NCBI RefSeq assembly: GCF_000336995.1
Contig: NZ_AOJI01000029.1
Coordinates: forward strand, 54,904-105,418
Length of the DNA: 50,515 nt
Origin: Halorubrum aidingense JCM 13560
GTDB lineage: Archaea; Halobacteriota; Halobacteria; Halobacteriales; Haloferacaceae
Reading direction: 5' to 3'
Numbering within the stretch: the first letter of the stretch is position 1; each line of letters opens with the position of its first letter. Under the pieces are notes generated by a model. That model made no database searches. It was not told where the DNA came from and saw nothing but the letters and a program-made list of their open reading frames with translations. Positions 25,604 to 34,121 of this stretch are shown here, one piece after another. The position numbers and the translations under genes were made by a program.

Positions 25604-27076
25604 ATGACCGACGACGACCCCGGCACGGCCGTCCGCCGCGACCGCTTCAGCGGCGGCCCCGCCCGCGAATTCCTGTCGAGCCTGGCGGCCGACGCGGCCA
25701 TCTTCGAGGCCGATCTCGCGGTCGACCGCGCGCACACGGTGATGCTCGCCGAGCAGGGGATCGTCGACGACGCGGTCGCGGGCGAGATCCTCGCGGCGCT
25801 CGCCGACGTGGCGGACGCCGGCCACGGCGACCTCTCCGACGGCGAGGACGTCCACGAGGCGATCGAGACGGCCGTCATCGACCGTATCGGCCCGGACGGC
25901 GGCCGGATGCACACCGCGCGCTCGCGCAACGACGAGGTCGCGACCTGCATCCGGTTCCGGTTGCGCGAGGATCTGCTCGCGGCCGTCGAGGCGACGCTCG
26001 CCCTCCGCGAAGCGCTCGTCGACGTGGCGAGCGAGCACACCGAGACGGTGATGCCCGGCTACACCCACCTCCAGCCGGCCCAGCCGACGACGGTCGCGCA
26101 CTACCTGCTGTCGTACGAGGGCGCCGTCGCCCGCGACACCGCCCGGCTGCTCGACGCGTACGAGCGCGTCAACCGCTCGCCGCTCGGCGCGGCCGCGTTC
26201 GCGGGGACGCCCTTCGACGTCGACCGCGATCGGACGGCCGAGCTGCTCGGGTTCGACGGGACCGTTCGCAACTCGATGGACGCCGCCTCCGCGCGCGACT
26301 TCCTCGCGGAGGGGGCGACCGCGTGCGCGACGCTCGCGACGACGCTGTCGGGACTCGCGGAGGACCTCATCATCTTCTCGAACAAGGGGGTCGTGGAGCT
26401 GTCGGACGCGTACGCGTCGACCTCCTCGATCATGCCCCAGAAGAAGAACCCCGACACGCTGGAGTTGACCCGCGGCGTCGCCGGGGACGCGATCGGCGAG
26501 GCGACCGGCACGCTGAGCCTGCTGAAGGGGCTCCCGCGGGCGTACAACCGCGACCTCCAGCGCGCTCACGCGGGCGTGTTCGAGATCGCGGACGACGTGC
26601 GCGAGGCGACGGCGATCGCCGCGGGCGCGGTCGCGACCGCCGACTGGGACGAGCCCGCGCTCGCGGACGCCGCCGGCGACGGCTTCTCGACGGCGACCGG
26701 GGTCGCCGACCTGCTCGCGATGGGCGGGATGCCCTTCCGGACCGCTCACGAGATCGTCGCGACGGCCGCGGAGACCGTCTCGGACGACGACACGGCGGAG
26801 GCGGCGGCCGCAAAAGTTGACGAGGCCACTCGAAAGGTCACGGACGAGCCCCTCTCGACGTACGTGAGCCGGGAGGACGTGGAGTCGGCGCTCGACCCAG
26901 CCACCAGCGTCGCGAGCCGCGACTCCGCCGGAGGGCCCGCTCCCGAGACGGTGGCCGACGACCTCGCGGCGGCCGAGACGGAGATCGAGACCGACGCGGA
27001 AGCGGTGGCCGCGCGCCGCGAATCGCTCGCGGACGCGGCCGAGCTGCTCGACGCAGAGGTGGCCGGGTATGTGTGA
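25604..27076 (+). CDS. argH: Argininosuccinate lyase
   Basis: Cleaves argininosuccinate to arginine and fumarate, the last step of the pathway. The product is 490 aa. The fumarase/aspartase-family signature SSIMPQKKNP is at residues 274-283, with the catalytic Ser region in it; other conserved pieces are RMHTARSRNDEVAT and GYTHLQPAQPTTVAHYLL. The C-terminal quarter is Ala/Glu-rich and longer than in bacteria. The start is directly adjacent to the argG stop, so the two are translationally coupled. Confidence 0.97.
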   Translation: MTDDDPGTAVRRDRFSGGPAREFLSSLAADAAIFEADLAVDRAHTVMLAEQGIVDDAVAGEILAALADVADAGHGDLSDGEDVHEAIETAVIDRIGPDGGRMHTARSRNDEVATCIRFRLREDLLAAVEATLALREALVDVASEHTETVMPGYTHLQPAQPTTVAHYLLSYEGAVARDTARLLDAYERVNRSPLGAAAFAGTPFDVDRDRTAELLGFDGTVRNSMDAASARDFLAEGATACATLATTLSGLAEDLIIFSNKGVVELSDAYASTSSIMPQKKNPDTLELTRGVAGDAIGEATGTLSLLKGLPRAYNRDLQRAHAGVFEIADDVREATAIAAGAVATADWDEPALADAAGDGFSTATGVADLLAMGGMPFRTAHEIVATAAETVSDDDTAEAAAAKVDEATRKVTDEPLSTYVSREDVESALDPATSVASRDSAGGPAPETVADDLAAAETEIETDAEAVAARRESLADAAELLDAEVAGYV

Positions 27077-27303
27077 GACCGCGACGACGACCGAGCCGGA
27101 GCGACCGACCGGACTGCGACGGCCGCAGATCCGCGGGCGTCAGCGACGACGACGACGATCGGTGCGATCGGTGGTCGAGCCGCGACCGCCGATCGCGCCG
27201 CCGTCCCCGCGAGGGGACAACAACACTACTGGAATCTGACAGCGGATTCCACACGGCGATTGTATAACCGATTCAGTTCCGTTAGCGGCCGGTCTACATA
27301 GTG

Positions 27304-27336
27304 TAATTTAAATTATAAGTCCGAAGGGTTTATGCG
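27304..27336 (+). promoter_or_regulatory. argW operon promoter with 12-bp perfect palindrome
   Basis: TAATTTAAATTA (27304-27315) is a perfect palindrome, followed by GGGTTTATGC (27327-27336), a TATA-like box about 30 bp before the argW ATG, fitting a leaderless start. The palindrome could be an operator or a second TATA/upstream element. The rest of the 285-bp spacer after argH contains no recognised gene. Confidence 0.5.
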
Positions 27337-27361
27337 GGTTCACCGTCGAGTACCAGCTACG

Positions 27362-27550
27362 ATGACGAGTGACACCGACCCGGTGCTGGCAGAGGACCCG
27401 ATTACGGGCGAAGAGATCGAGCTTCCGGCCGACGTGGAGGTCGGCGAGATCATCGACAGTCCGGTCACCGGGACCGAGCTGGAGGTCATCTCGCTTGACC
27501 CCGTCGTGTTGGAAGAGGCCCCCGAACTCGAGGAGGACTGGGGCGAGTAG
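27362..27550 (+). CDS. argW: Amino-group carrier protein ArgW/LysW, lacking zinc cysteines
   Basis: 62-aa carrier protein whose C-terminal Glu is joined to the amino group of glutamate (arginine route) or alpha-aminoadipate (lysine route). The family tail EDWGE is intact at residues 58-62, and ELPADVEVGEII and TELEV are recognisable. Typical LysW proteins hold zinc with two CPxC knuckles; here these positions read D12-P-I-T15 and S33-P-V-T36, and the protein has no Cys at all. The start is ATG at 27362, preferred over 27332 because of the TATA spacing. First gene of the carrier operon, 41 bp before argX. Confidence 0.9.
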   Translation: MTSDTDPVLAEDPITGEEIELPADVEVGEIIDSPVTGTELEVISLDPVVLEEAPELEEDWGE

Positions 27551-27591
27551 ATGGCGACGATCGCCACGACCGCGACACGCGAGTGGTCGAC

Positions 27592-28479
27592 ATGCAAATA
27601 GGGATCCTCTACTCGCGGATCCGTAAAGACGAGAAGCTGCTGCTCGGCGAACTGCGCGACCGCGGCCACGAGGTCGAGAAGATCGACGTCCGGAAAGAGC
27701 GGTTCGGACTCGACTCGACGACCGCGAACGTCGATGACCTCGATATCGTCGTCGACCGCTGTCTGTCGACGAGCCGGTCGCTGTACGCGACCCAGTTCCT
27801 CGACAGCTACGGCGTCCCCATCGTGAACACGCCCGAGACGGGCGACATCTGCGCCGACAAGGCGAAGAACTCGCTCGCGCTCGCGCGGGCCGACGTGCCG
27901 ACGCCCGCGACGGAGGTCACGTTCACGAAGGAGGCCGCGATGGAGTCGATCGAGGAGTTCGGCTACCCCTGCGTGCTCAAGCCCGTCGTCGGGTCGTGGG
28001 GCCGGCTGATGGCGAAGATAGACTCGCGGAACGCCGCCGAGGCGATCTTAGAGCACAAGGAGACGCTCGGCCACTACGAGCACAAGGTGTTCTACATCCA
28101 GGAGTTCGTCGACAAGCCCGGCCGCGACATCCGCGCGCTGGCGGTCGACGGCGAGCCGATCGCCGCGATGACTCGGTCGTCCGACCACTGGCTCACGAAC
28201 GCCGCGAAGGGCGGCGAGACGAAGCCGTTCGACCTCGACGACCGCGCGCTGGAACTGGTCGAGCGCGCGAGCGAGGCGGTCGGTGACGGGCTGCTCGGCG
28301 TCGACCTGATGGAGGTCGGCGGCGAGGGCTCCGGCGAGTACACCGTACACGAGGTGAACCACACGGTGGAGTTCAAGGCGCTGGACGCCACCACCGACGT
28401 CGACGTGCCCGCGAAGGTCGTCGACTGGCTGGAGGCGAAGGCGGCTGCGGCGGCCGACGGCGAGGAGGTCACGGCATGA
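27592..28479 (+). CDS. argX: ArgW-glutamate ligase (ATP-grasp, ArgX/LysX)
   Basis: 295-aa ATP-grasp enzyme that attaches glutamate (or aminoadipate) to the C-terminal Glu of the carrier protein. It starts MQIGILYSRIRKDEKLLLGE, as in the LysX/ArgX/RimK family. ATP-grasp elements include CVLKPVVGSWGRLMAKI, FYIQEFVDKPGRDIRAL and LLGVDLMEV with the metal-binding HEVNHTVEFKAL near the C-terminus. Because the operon also carries argF, argG and argH and no lysine-specific gene, glutamate is the likely main substrate, although dual use for lysine cannot be excluded. ATG at 27592 is favoured over a GTG three codons upstream. It overlaps argC by ATGA. Confidence 0.93.
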   Translation: MQIGILYSRIRKDEKLLLGELRDRGHEVEKIDVRKERFGLDSTTANVDDLDIVVDRCLSTSRSLYATQFLDSYGVPIVNTPETGDICADKAKNSLALARADVPTPATEVTFTKEAAMESIEEFGYPCVLKPVVGSWGRLMAKIDSRNAAEAILEHKETLGHYEHKVFYIQEFVDKPGRDIRALAVDGEPIAAMTRSSDHWLTNAAKGGETKPFDLDDRALELVERASEAVGDGLLGVDLMEVGGEGSGEYTVHEVNHTVEFKALDATTDVDVPAKVVDWLEAKAAAAADGEEVTA

Positions 28480-29525
28480 CGGACGAGACCTACACCGCGA
28501 GCGTCGTCGGCGGCACCGGCTTCACCGGCGGCGAGCTGTTGCGGCTCCTCTCGGGCCACCCCGACTTCGAGGTCGTGCAGGCCACGTCTCGGTCTGCCGA
28601 CAACATGACCGTCGGCCGCTCGCACCCGAACCTGCGCGGGCTCGACCTGCGCTTTTCGGACCCGGACGACTTGGAGTCCGTCGACGTGCTCTTCTCGGCG
28701 ACGCCGCACGGCGTCTCGATGGGACAGGTCGACGAGTACTTCGAGGCGGCCGACACGGTCGTCGACCTCTCGGCGGACTTCCGGCTGCCCGAGGCCGAGC
28801 TGTACGACGAGTGGTACGACGGGCACACCGCGCCCGAGTACCTGGAGCGCGCTGAGTACGCGCTCCCCGAGATCAACCGCGAGAACCTCCCCGGCGCCGA
28901 CCTGATCGCCGGCGGGGGCTGTAACGCGACCGCGACGATGCTCGGGCTCAAGCCCCTCGTCGACGCGGGCGCGCTCGGCCCCGATACCGGCGAGGTCGTC
29001 GTCGACGTGAAGGTCGGCTCCTCGGAGGGCGGCGCCGGCGGCGGCGCGGCCTCCTCGCACCCGGAGCGCTCGGGCGTCGTGCGTCCCTACGCCCCGACCG
29101 GCCACCGCCACGAGGCGGAGATCGAGGCGTACCTCGGACTCGACGTCTCCTTCACCGTTCACGCGGTCGAGATGGTCCGCGGCGCGAGCGCGACCTGCCA
29201 CGTCTTCCCCGACGAGCCCGTCTCGAAGGCGGACCTGTGGCAGGCGTACCGCGGCGCCTACGCCGACGAGCCGTTCATGCGGATCGTCTCCGGCGGGGGC
29301 GGCGTCTACCGCTACCCCGAGCCGAAGGCGGTCGCCGGCACGAACTACGGCGAGGTCGGCTTCGAGCTCGACCCCGGCAACCGGCGCGTCGTCGTCTTCT
29401 CGGCGATCGACAACATGATGAAAGGCTCCGCCGGACAGGCCGTCCACGCGGCGAACGTCGCGCTCGGGCTGCCCGAGACCGCGGGCCTCGAGTTCCAGGG
29501 GCTCCACCCCGTGGGATCGCCATGA
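28476..29525 (+). CDS. argC: [ArgW]-glutamyl-phosphate reductase (ArgC/LysY)
   Basis: NADPH-dependent reductase that turns the carrier-bound acyl phosphate into the semialdehyde. The product is 349 aa. The Rossmann motif VVGGTGFTGGELLRLL lies at residues 10-25, and the catalytic Cys is C149 in AGGGCNATATM. Other family segments are LSADFRLPEAELYDEW and GHRHEAEIEAYL. It overlaps argX by 4 bp (28476-28479) and argB by 4 bp (29522-29525), indicating tight coupling within the operon. Confidence 0.95.
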   Translation: MTDETYTASVVGGTGFTGGELLRLLSGHPDFEVVQATSRSADNMTVGRSHPNLRGLDLRFSDPDDLESVDVLFSATPHGVSMGQVDEYFEAADTVVDLSADFRLPEAELYDEWYDGHTAPEYLERAEYALPEINRENLPGADLIAGGGCNATATMLGLKPLVDAGALGPDTGEVVVDVKVGSSEGGAGGGAASSHPERSGVVRPYAPTGHRHEAEIEAYLGLDVSFTVHAVEMVRGASATCHVFPDEPVSKADLWQAYRGAYADEPFMRIVSGGGGVYRYPEPKAVAGTNYGEVGFELDPGNRRVVVFSAIDNMMKGSAGQAVHAANVALGLPETAGLEFQGLHPVGSP

Positions 29526-30430
29526 GCGAGGAAGGGACCGACACCGGCGTCGCGCCCGTCGACGAGCCGCCCGTCGTCGTCAAGATCGGCGGCGCGAAGG
29601 CGGTCGACCCGGCCGGCGCGGTGGGCGACGTCGCCCACCTCGCGGCGAACGGTCGGCGGGTCGTCGTCGTCCACGGCGGCTCGACCGTCGTCGACGAGAC
29701 GATAGAGCGGCTCGGCATGGAGCCGGAGTACGTCGAGTCCGCCTCGGGCGTCACCGGTCGGTTCACCGACGCGGCGACGATGGAGGCGTTCACGATGGCG
29801 ATGGCCGGCACGCTCAACACCGAGTTGACGGCGCTGTTCCGCGAGGCCGGCGTCGACGCGGTCGGCCTCTCGGGCGTCGACGGCGGGCTCCTCTCGGGCC
29901 CGCGCAAGTCGGCGGTCCGAGTGGTCGAGGACGGCAAAAAGAAGATCCGTCGCGGCGAGCACTCCGGGCGGATCGAGTCGGTGAACGCCGACCTGCTCGG
30001 CGGCCTGCTCGAGGACGGTTACACCCCCGTCGTCTCGCCCCCGATGGAGGGGAAAGAGAGCGACGGCGGCGTCACGCCGGTCAACACCGACGCGGACCGG
30101 GCGGCCGCCGCGGTCGCGGGCGCGCTGGACGCCGACCTCGTCTTGCTGACGGACGTGGCCGGCGTGTACGCGGACCCCGAGGACCCCGACACGCTGATCG
30201 AGTCGGCGGCGACGCCCGAAGAACTGGCGGCGGTCGAAGCCGCCGCCGAGGGCTTCATGGGCAAGAAGGTGATGGCCGCCAAAGAGGCGCTCTCGGGCGG
30301 CTCCGGGCGCGTGATCGTCGCGGACGCCAACGTCAACGACCCCATCGTCGCCGCACTCGGCGGCGCGGGGACGACGATCGAGCGCGCCGCGATCGCTGAA
30401 TCGGTCGAAACGGAAGGTGAGTCCGCATGA
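29522..30430 (+). CDS. argB: [ArgW]-glutamate kinase (ArgB/LysZ)
   Basis: Amino acid kinase that phosphorylates the gamma-carboxyl of carrier-bound glutamate. The product is 302 aa. Motifs: VVVKIGGAKAV (residues 19-29), VVHGGSTVVDETIERLG, SGVTGRFTD, and VNTDADRAAAAVAGAL, with GFMGKKVMAAKEAL near the end. The N-terminal acidic extension (MSEEGTDTGVAPVDEPP) is not part of the catalytic fold. The open frame continues upstream inside argC, but the ATGA overlap at 29522 marks the start. Confidence 0.95.
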   Translation: MSEEGTDTGVAPVDEPPVVVKIGGAKAVDPAGAVGDVAHLAANGRRVVVVHGGSTVVDETIERLGMEPEYVESASGVTGRFTDAATMEAFTMAMAGTLNTELTALFREAGVDAVGLSGVDGGLLSGPRKSAVRVVEDGKKKIRRGEHSGRIESVNADLLGGLLEDGYTPVVSPPMEGKESDGGVTPVNTDADRAAAAVAGALDADLVLLTDVAGVYADPEDPDTLIESAATPEELAAVEAAAEGFMGKKVMAAKEALSGGSGRVIVADANVNDPIVAALGGAGTTIERAAIAESVETEGESA

Positions 30431-31554
30431 GCGGCTTCGTCTTCTCCGAGAAACCGATCGAGATCGCCTCGGGCGACGGGGTTCACCTCACCGACGCGAA
30501 CGGGACCGAGTACCTCGATTTCGGCGCGAGCTACGCGTGTACCCCGGTCGGGCACTGCCACCCCGAGGTCGTCGACGCCGCGACGAGCCAGCTGAAGGAG
30601 CTGATGTACGTGCAGGCGTCGTACCCGCACGCGGCGCGGACCGCGCTGTACGAGCAACTGTCAGCGGCCGGACCCGGCGACGTCGACAACGTCTGGCTCT
30701 GTAACTCCGGGACCGAGGCCAACGAGGCCGCCCTGAAGTTCGCCCGGCACGCGACGGGCCGCGAGAAGATCGTCGCGACGACCCAGGGCTTTCACGGCCG
30801 GACGATGGGCGCGCTCGCGACCACCTGGAAACAGAAGTACAAACAGGGGTTCGAGCCGCTCGCCGGCGGCGTCGAGTTCGTCGAGTACGGCGACGCCGAG
30901 GCGATGCGCGAGGCCGTCGACGAGGAGACCGCCGCGGTGATTCTCGAACCGCTGCAGGGCGAAGGCGGGATCAACCCCGCACCCACCGAGTACCTGCAGG
31001 CGGTCCGCGAGGCGACGGCAGACGCCGGAGCCGCGATGATCCTCGACGAGATCCAGACCGGGCTCGGCCGCACCGGGTCGCTGTGGGCGGCCGACCACCA
31101 CGACGTGGTGCCCGACGTGCTCACGACCGCGAAGGGGCTCGCCAGCGGACTCCCGATCGGCGCGACGCTGTGTCGCGACTGGATCGCCGAGGACTGCGGA
31201 AACCACGGATCGACGTTCTCCGGCGGCCCCGCGATCGCCGCGGCCGCGGGAGCCACGCTCGACGTCATCGAGCGCGAGGACCTCCCGGCGCACGCCGAGG
31301 AGATGGGAACGTACCTCCGCGGCGAGATCGAAGCCCGCCTCGGCGACGACGTCCGCGACGTCCGCGGCGACGGGCTGATGATCGGCATCGAAGTGAAGCG
31401 CGGCTCGAACCGCCTGCTTCGCGACCTGGCGATCAACCACCAGATCCTCGCGCTGCCGGCGGGCCGCACCGTGTTGCGGCTGCTCCCGCCGCTGACGATC
31501 GAGCGCGAGCACGCCGACGCGGTCGTCGACGCCATCGAAGAGGTGGTCGGATGA
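30427..31554 (+). CDS. argD: [ArgW]-semialdehyde aminotransferase (ArgD/LysJ)
   Basis: PLP-dependent class III aminotransferase, 375 aa, that converts the carrier-bound semialdehyde to carrier-bound ornithine using glutamate. Motifs: NSGTEANEAALKFAR, the cofactor-binding Asp in LDEIQTGLGRTG, and the PLP lysine K236 in TTAKGLASGLP. It is close in sequence type to acetylornithine aminotransferase. It starts at 30427 with a 4-bp overlap with argB. Confidence 0.95.
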   Translation: MSGFVFSEKPIEIASGDGVHLTDANGTEYLDFGASYACTPVGHCHPEVVDAATSQLKELMYVQASYPHAARTALYEQLSAAGPGDVDNVWLCNSGTEANEAALKFARHATGREKIVATTQGFHGRTMGALATTWKQKYKQGFEPLAGGVEFVEYGDAEAMREAVDEETAAVILEPLQGEGGINPAPTEYLQAVREATADAGAAMILDEIQTGLGRTGSLWAADHHDVVPDVLTTAKGLASGLPIGATLCRDWIAEDCGNHGSTFSGGPAIAAAAGATLDVIEREDLPAHAEEMGTYLRGEIEARLGDDVRDVRGDGLMIGIEVKRGSNRLLRDLAINHQILALPAGRTVLRLLPPLTIEREHADAVVDAIEEVVG

Positions 31555-32750
31555 TGTCGACCGGGAAGGAGCGGGAGGGTGACGACTCGACCGCCGAGTC
31601 CTCAGAGACCGACTCGTCCGGGAGCGAATCGTCCGAGACCCAGTCGTCTGCGGCCGGGACCGACGTCGTCGCCGGCGGTGGGTACCCCGAAGCCTGCGAC
31701 ACGCCGGCCCGGAAGCTGCTGTACGACATGGTGTCTATCCCCTCTCCCTCCGGCGAGGAGGAGCAGGCGGCGAAGCGCCTCGTCGACTTCTTCGAGGCCA
31801 ACGGCCGCGAGGCGTGGATCGACGAGGTCGGGAACGTTCGCGCGCCCGCCAGCGACGCCGTCCTCCTGACCTCGCACATCGACACGGTTCCGGGCGACAT
31901 CCCGGTCGAAGTGAAGCCGGCCACCGAGGACGACGAGGTCGGTGAGCCCGGCGAGCCCGTGCTCTGGGGGCGCGGCTCGGTGGACGCCACCGGTCCCCTC
32001 GTCTCGATGGCGGTCGCGGCGGTCAAAACGGGCGTCTCGTTCGTCGGCGTCAGCGGCGAGGAGACGAGTTCGCGGGGCGCCCGGTTCCTCGTCGAGGACC
32101 GCGACGCCCCCGAGGCCGTGGTGAACGGCGAGCCCTCCGGCTGGGACGGGATCACGCTCGGCTACCGCGGGTTCCTCGCGGGCACGTACGTGAACACGAG
32201 CGAGTCCGGCCACACCTCCCGGCCGGAGCCGAACGCCATCCAGCACGCGATCGACTGGTGGCACGGCGTCGAAGAGACGTTCGACCCGGCCGACCCCGAC
32301 ACGCCGGTGTTCGAGCAGGTGACGACGAAGCCCGTCTCGTTCGACGGCGGGCTCACCGACGACGGGCTCGCGGTCGAGGCGACGATGGACGTGCAGCTTC
32401 GCGTGCCGCCGAACCGGACCGTCGACGAGATCCACGAGCTGGCGGAGACGGAGCTGTCGACCGGATCGGTCCACTGGAAGGAGCCGATCCCCCCCGTCAT
32501 GGAGAGCCCCCGGACGGAGTTGGCCCGGGCGTTCCGCGTCGCGATCCGCGGCGCCGGCGGCGACGTTCGCCTGCTGCGCAAGACCGGGACGAGCGACATG
32601 AACCTCTTCGCGGCCGCGTGGGACTGCCCGATGGTCACCTACGGCCCGGGCAACTCCGATCTCGACCACGCGCCCGACGAGCGGCTCCCGCTCTCGGACC
32701 TGGACCGGGCGACGACCGTGTTGAGCGACGTCTGTCGGGACCGACCGTAG
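31551..32750 (+). CDS. argE: [ArgW]-ornithine hydrolase, M20 metallopeptidase (ArgE/LysK)
   Basis: Releases ornithine (or lysine) from the carrier protein. The product is 399 aa, M20 family. Metal-site motifs are LTSHIDTVPGD, GRGSVDATG, SGEETSSRG (catalytic Glu-Glu), NGEPSGWDG and the distal His in GNSDLDHAPDE. The first 45 residues are a Ser/Glu/Asp-rich extension (SSETDSSGSESSETQSS) that precedes the conserved CDTPARKLLYDMVSIPSPSG and looks disordered. ATG at 31551 overlaps the argD stop as ATGA; a second Met follows immediately. The longer frame upstream lies inside argD and is a shadow. Confidence 0.93.
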   Translation: MMSTGKEREGDDSTAESSETDSSGSESSETQSSAAGTDVVAGGGYPEACDTPARKLLYDMVSIPSPSGEEEQAAKRLVDFFEANGREAWIDEVGNVRAPASDAVLLTSHIDTVPGDIPVEVKPATEDDEVGEPGEPVLWGRGSVDATGPLVSMAVAAVKTGVSFVGVSGEETSSRGARFLVEDRDAPEAVVNGEPSGWDGITLGYRGFLAGTYVNTSESGHTSRPEPNAIQHAIDWWHGVEETFDPADPDTPVFEQVTTKPVSFDGGLTDDGLAVEATMDVQLRVPPNRTVDEIHELAETELSTGSVHWKEPIPPVMESPRTELARAFRVAIRGAGGDVRLLRKTGTSDMNLFAAAWDCPMVTYGPGNSDLDHAPDERLPLSDLDRATTVLSDVCRDRP

Positions 32751-32857
32751 GCGTCGCGGCGCGGGCCGCGACGCCGGCTTCTTTTGAATCGACGCGCCTC
32801 GCGACCGACGACTGATCGCACCGTTGTCACCGCACCGCGACCGCCGACGGCCACCAC

Positions 32858-32887
32858 ACATCCACCCACATCCACCCACATCCACCA
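32858..32887 (+). repeat. 10-bp ACATCCACCC repeat in the argF leader
   Basis: Two perfect copies of ACATCCACCC (32858-32867 and 32868-32877) and a third differing at one or two bases (32878-32887), followed by CACACATCCA up to the ATG. The plus strand from 32851 to 32897 contains no G at all, so the mRNA leader should be unstructured and has no Shine-Dalgarno site. Confidence 0.85.
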
Positions 32888-32897
32888 CACACATCCA

Positions 32898-33797
32898 ATG
32901 CCACTCGCTACCGACGACTTCCTCGACATCGACGACGTGACGCCCGCCGAACTGGACGCCCTGCTCGACCGCGCCGCCGCGATGAAGGCCGGAGAGACCG
33001 ATCCCCGGCTGGCGGACGCCACGCTCGGGATGATCTTCGAGAAGCCCTCGACGCGCACCCGCGTCTCCTTCGAGACGGGGATGACGCGGCTCGGCGGCCA
33101 CGCGATGTTCCTCGGACCGGACGACATCCAGCTCGGCCACGGCGAGCCGCTGCGCGACACCGCTCGCGTGCTCGGCCGGTACGTCGACGGGGTGATGGCC
33201 CGCCTGTTCGACCACGAGGACGTCGAGACGCTCGCCGAGTACGCCGACTGCCCGGTCATCAACGGCCTCACGGACGAGGCGCACCCCTGTCAGACGCTCG
33301 CGGATCTGCTCACGATCCGCGAGACCGTCGGCGAGGACGCCACCGTGGCGTGGATCGGTGACGGAAATAACGTCGGGCAGTCGTTCGTCGTCGGCGCCGC
33401 GATGGCCGGTATCGACGTCGAGGTCGCCACGCCGGCCGACTACGGGATGGACCCCGAGGTCTTCGACCGCGCGGCCGCGTTCGGCGCGGACGTGGAGCCG
33501 ACGACCGATCCGGAGGCCGCGATCGACGGCGCCGACGTCGTCTACACCGACGTGTGGATCTCGATGGGACAGGAGGGCCAGCGACACGAGAAGCTCGCCG
33601 CCTTCGACGGGTTCCAGGTGAACGCGGACCTCCTCGCCGGCACCGACGCGAAGGTGATGCACTGTCTGCCCGCACACCGCGGCGAAGAGATCACCGATGA
33701 CGTGTTAGAGTCGGACCGCGCGTTGGTGTGGGACCAGGCGGAAAACCGGATGCACGCGCAGAACGCGCTGCTCGTCGAACTGCTCGACGAGGAGTGA
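32898..33797 (+). CDS. argF: Ornithine carbamoyltransferase
   Basis: Transfers carbamoyl from carbamoyl phosphate to ornithine, giving citrulline. The product is 299 aa. Signature motifs are STRTR (51-55) for carbamoyl phosphate, HPCQ (129-132), and the ornithine-binding HCLPAHRG near residue 255. The anabolic direction is implied by its position directly after the carrier operon and upstream steps. ATG at 32898 gives the conserved N-terminus (MPLATDDFLDIDD); the in-frame extension upstream would be translated from a low-complexity repeat. It lies 147 bp after argE and may have its own leader. Confidence 0.96.
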   Translation: MPLATDDFLDIDDVTPAELDALLDRAAAMKAGETDPRLADATLGMIFEKPSTRTRVSFETGMTRLGGHAMFLGPDDIQLGHGEPLRDTARVLGRYVDGVMARLFDHEDVETLAEYADCPVINGLTDEAHPCQTLADLLTIRETVGEDATVAWIGDGNNVGQSFVVGAAMAGIDVEVATPADYGMDPEVFDRAAAFGADVEPTTDPEAAIDGADVVYTDVWISMGQEGQRHEKLAAFDGFQVNADLLAGTDAKVMHCLPAHRGEEITDDVLESDRALVWDQAENRMHAQNALLVELLDEE

Positions 33798-33812
33798 GTC
33801 GCCCGGACCGCC

Positions 33813-34016
33813 CTACTCCCCGTCGGCGCTAGTGAGAAAGTCGACGTCGCCGGCGATGACGGCGCTCGCGACGACCGCGCCGCCGACGAGCAGCGCGACG
33901 ACGAACGTCGTCAGCGACACCGTGAGCGCGTCGCCGCCGATAGTGACCCCGACGAACGCGCCGACGGCACCGCCGACGCCCCCGGCGATGACCGCGAGCG
34001 TCTGTGCCTCGCTCAT
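33813..34016 (-). CDS. Small two-helix membrane protein, function unknown
   Basis: 67 aa with two hydrophobic segments (about residues 7-25 and 32-55), separated by a short Gly-Gly-Asp turn, and an acidic C-terminus (DVDFLTSADGE). Gly-rich helices (GGVGGAVGAFVGVTIGG) suggest packing against another membrane protein. CCTTATAAG (34037-34045) on the opposite strand gives GCTTATAAGG about 25 bp before the ATG, consistent with its own leaderless promoter. No family recognised. Confidence 0.65.
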   Translation of the reverse strand: MSEAQTLAVIAGGVGGAVGAFVGVTIGGDALTVSLTTFVVALLVGGAVVASAVIAGDVDFLTSADGE

Positions 34017-34121
34017 AGCTGTCGATTCCTCAACAGACCTTATAAGCGTTCGCGCCGGGTTCTCTCGGGTGATAACGGCGACGAGGGCACGCCCTCGCGG
34101 GGTCGCCGACGTTGGCCCGGG

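Noticed and set aside
31083..31550. Start of argE placed inside argD
   Set aside because: The frame is open but encodes Arg-rich shadow sequence; the ATGA overlap at 31551 matches the pattern of the other operon junctions.
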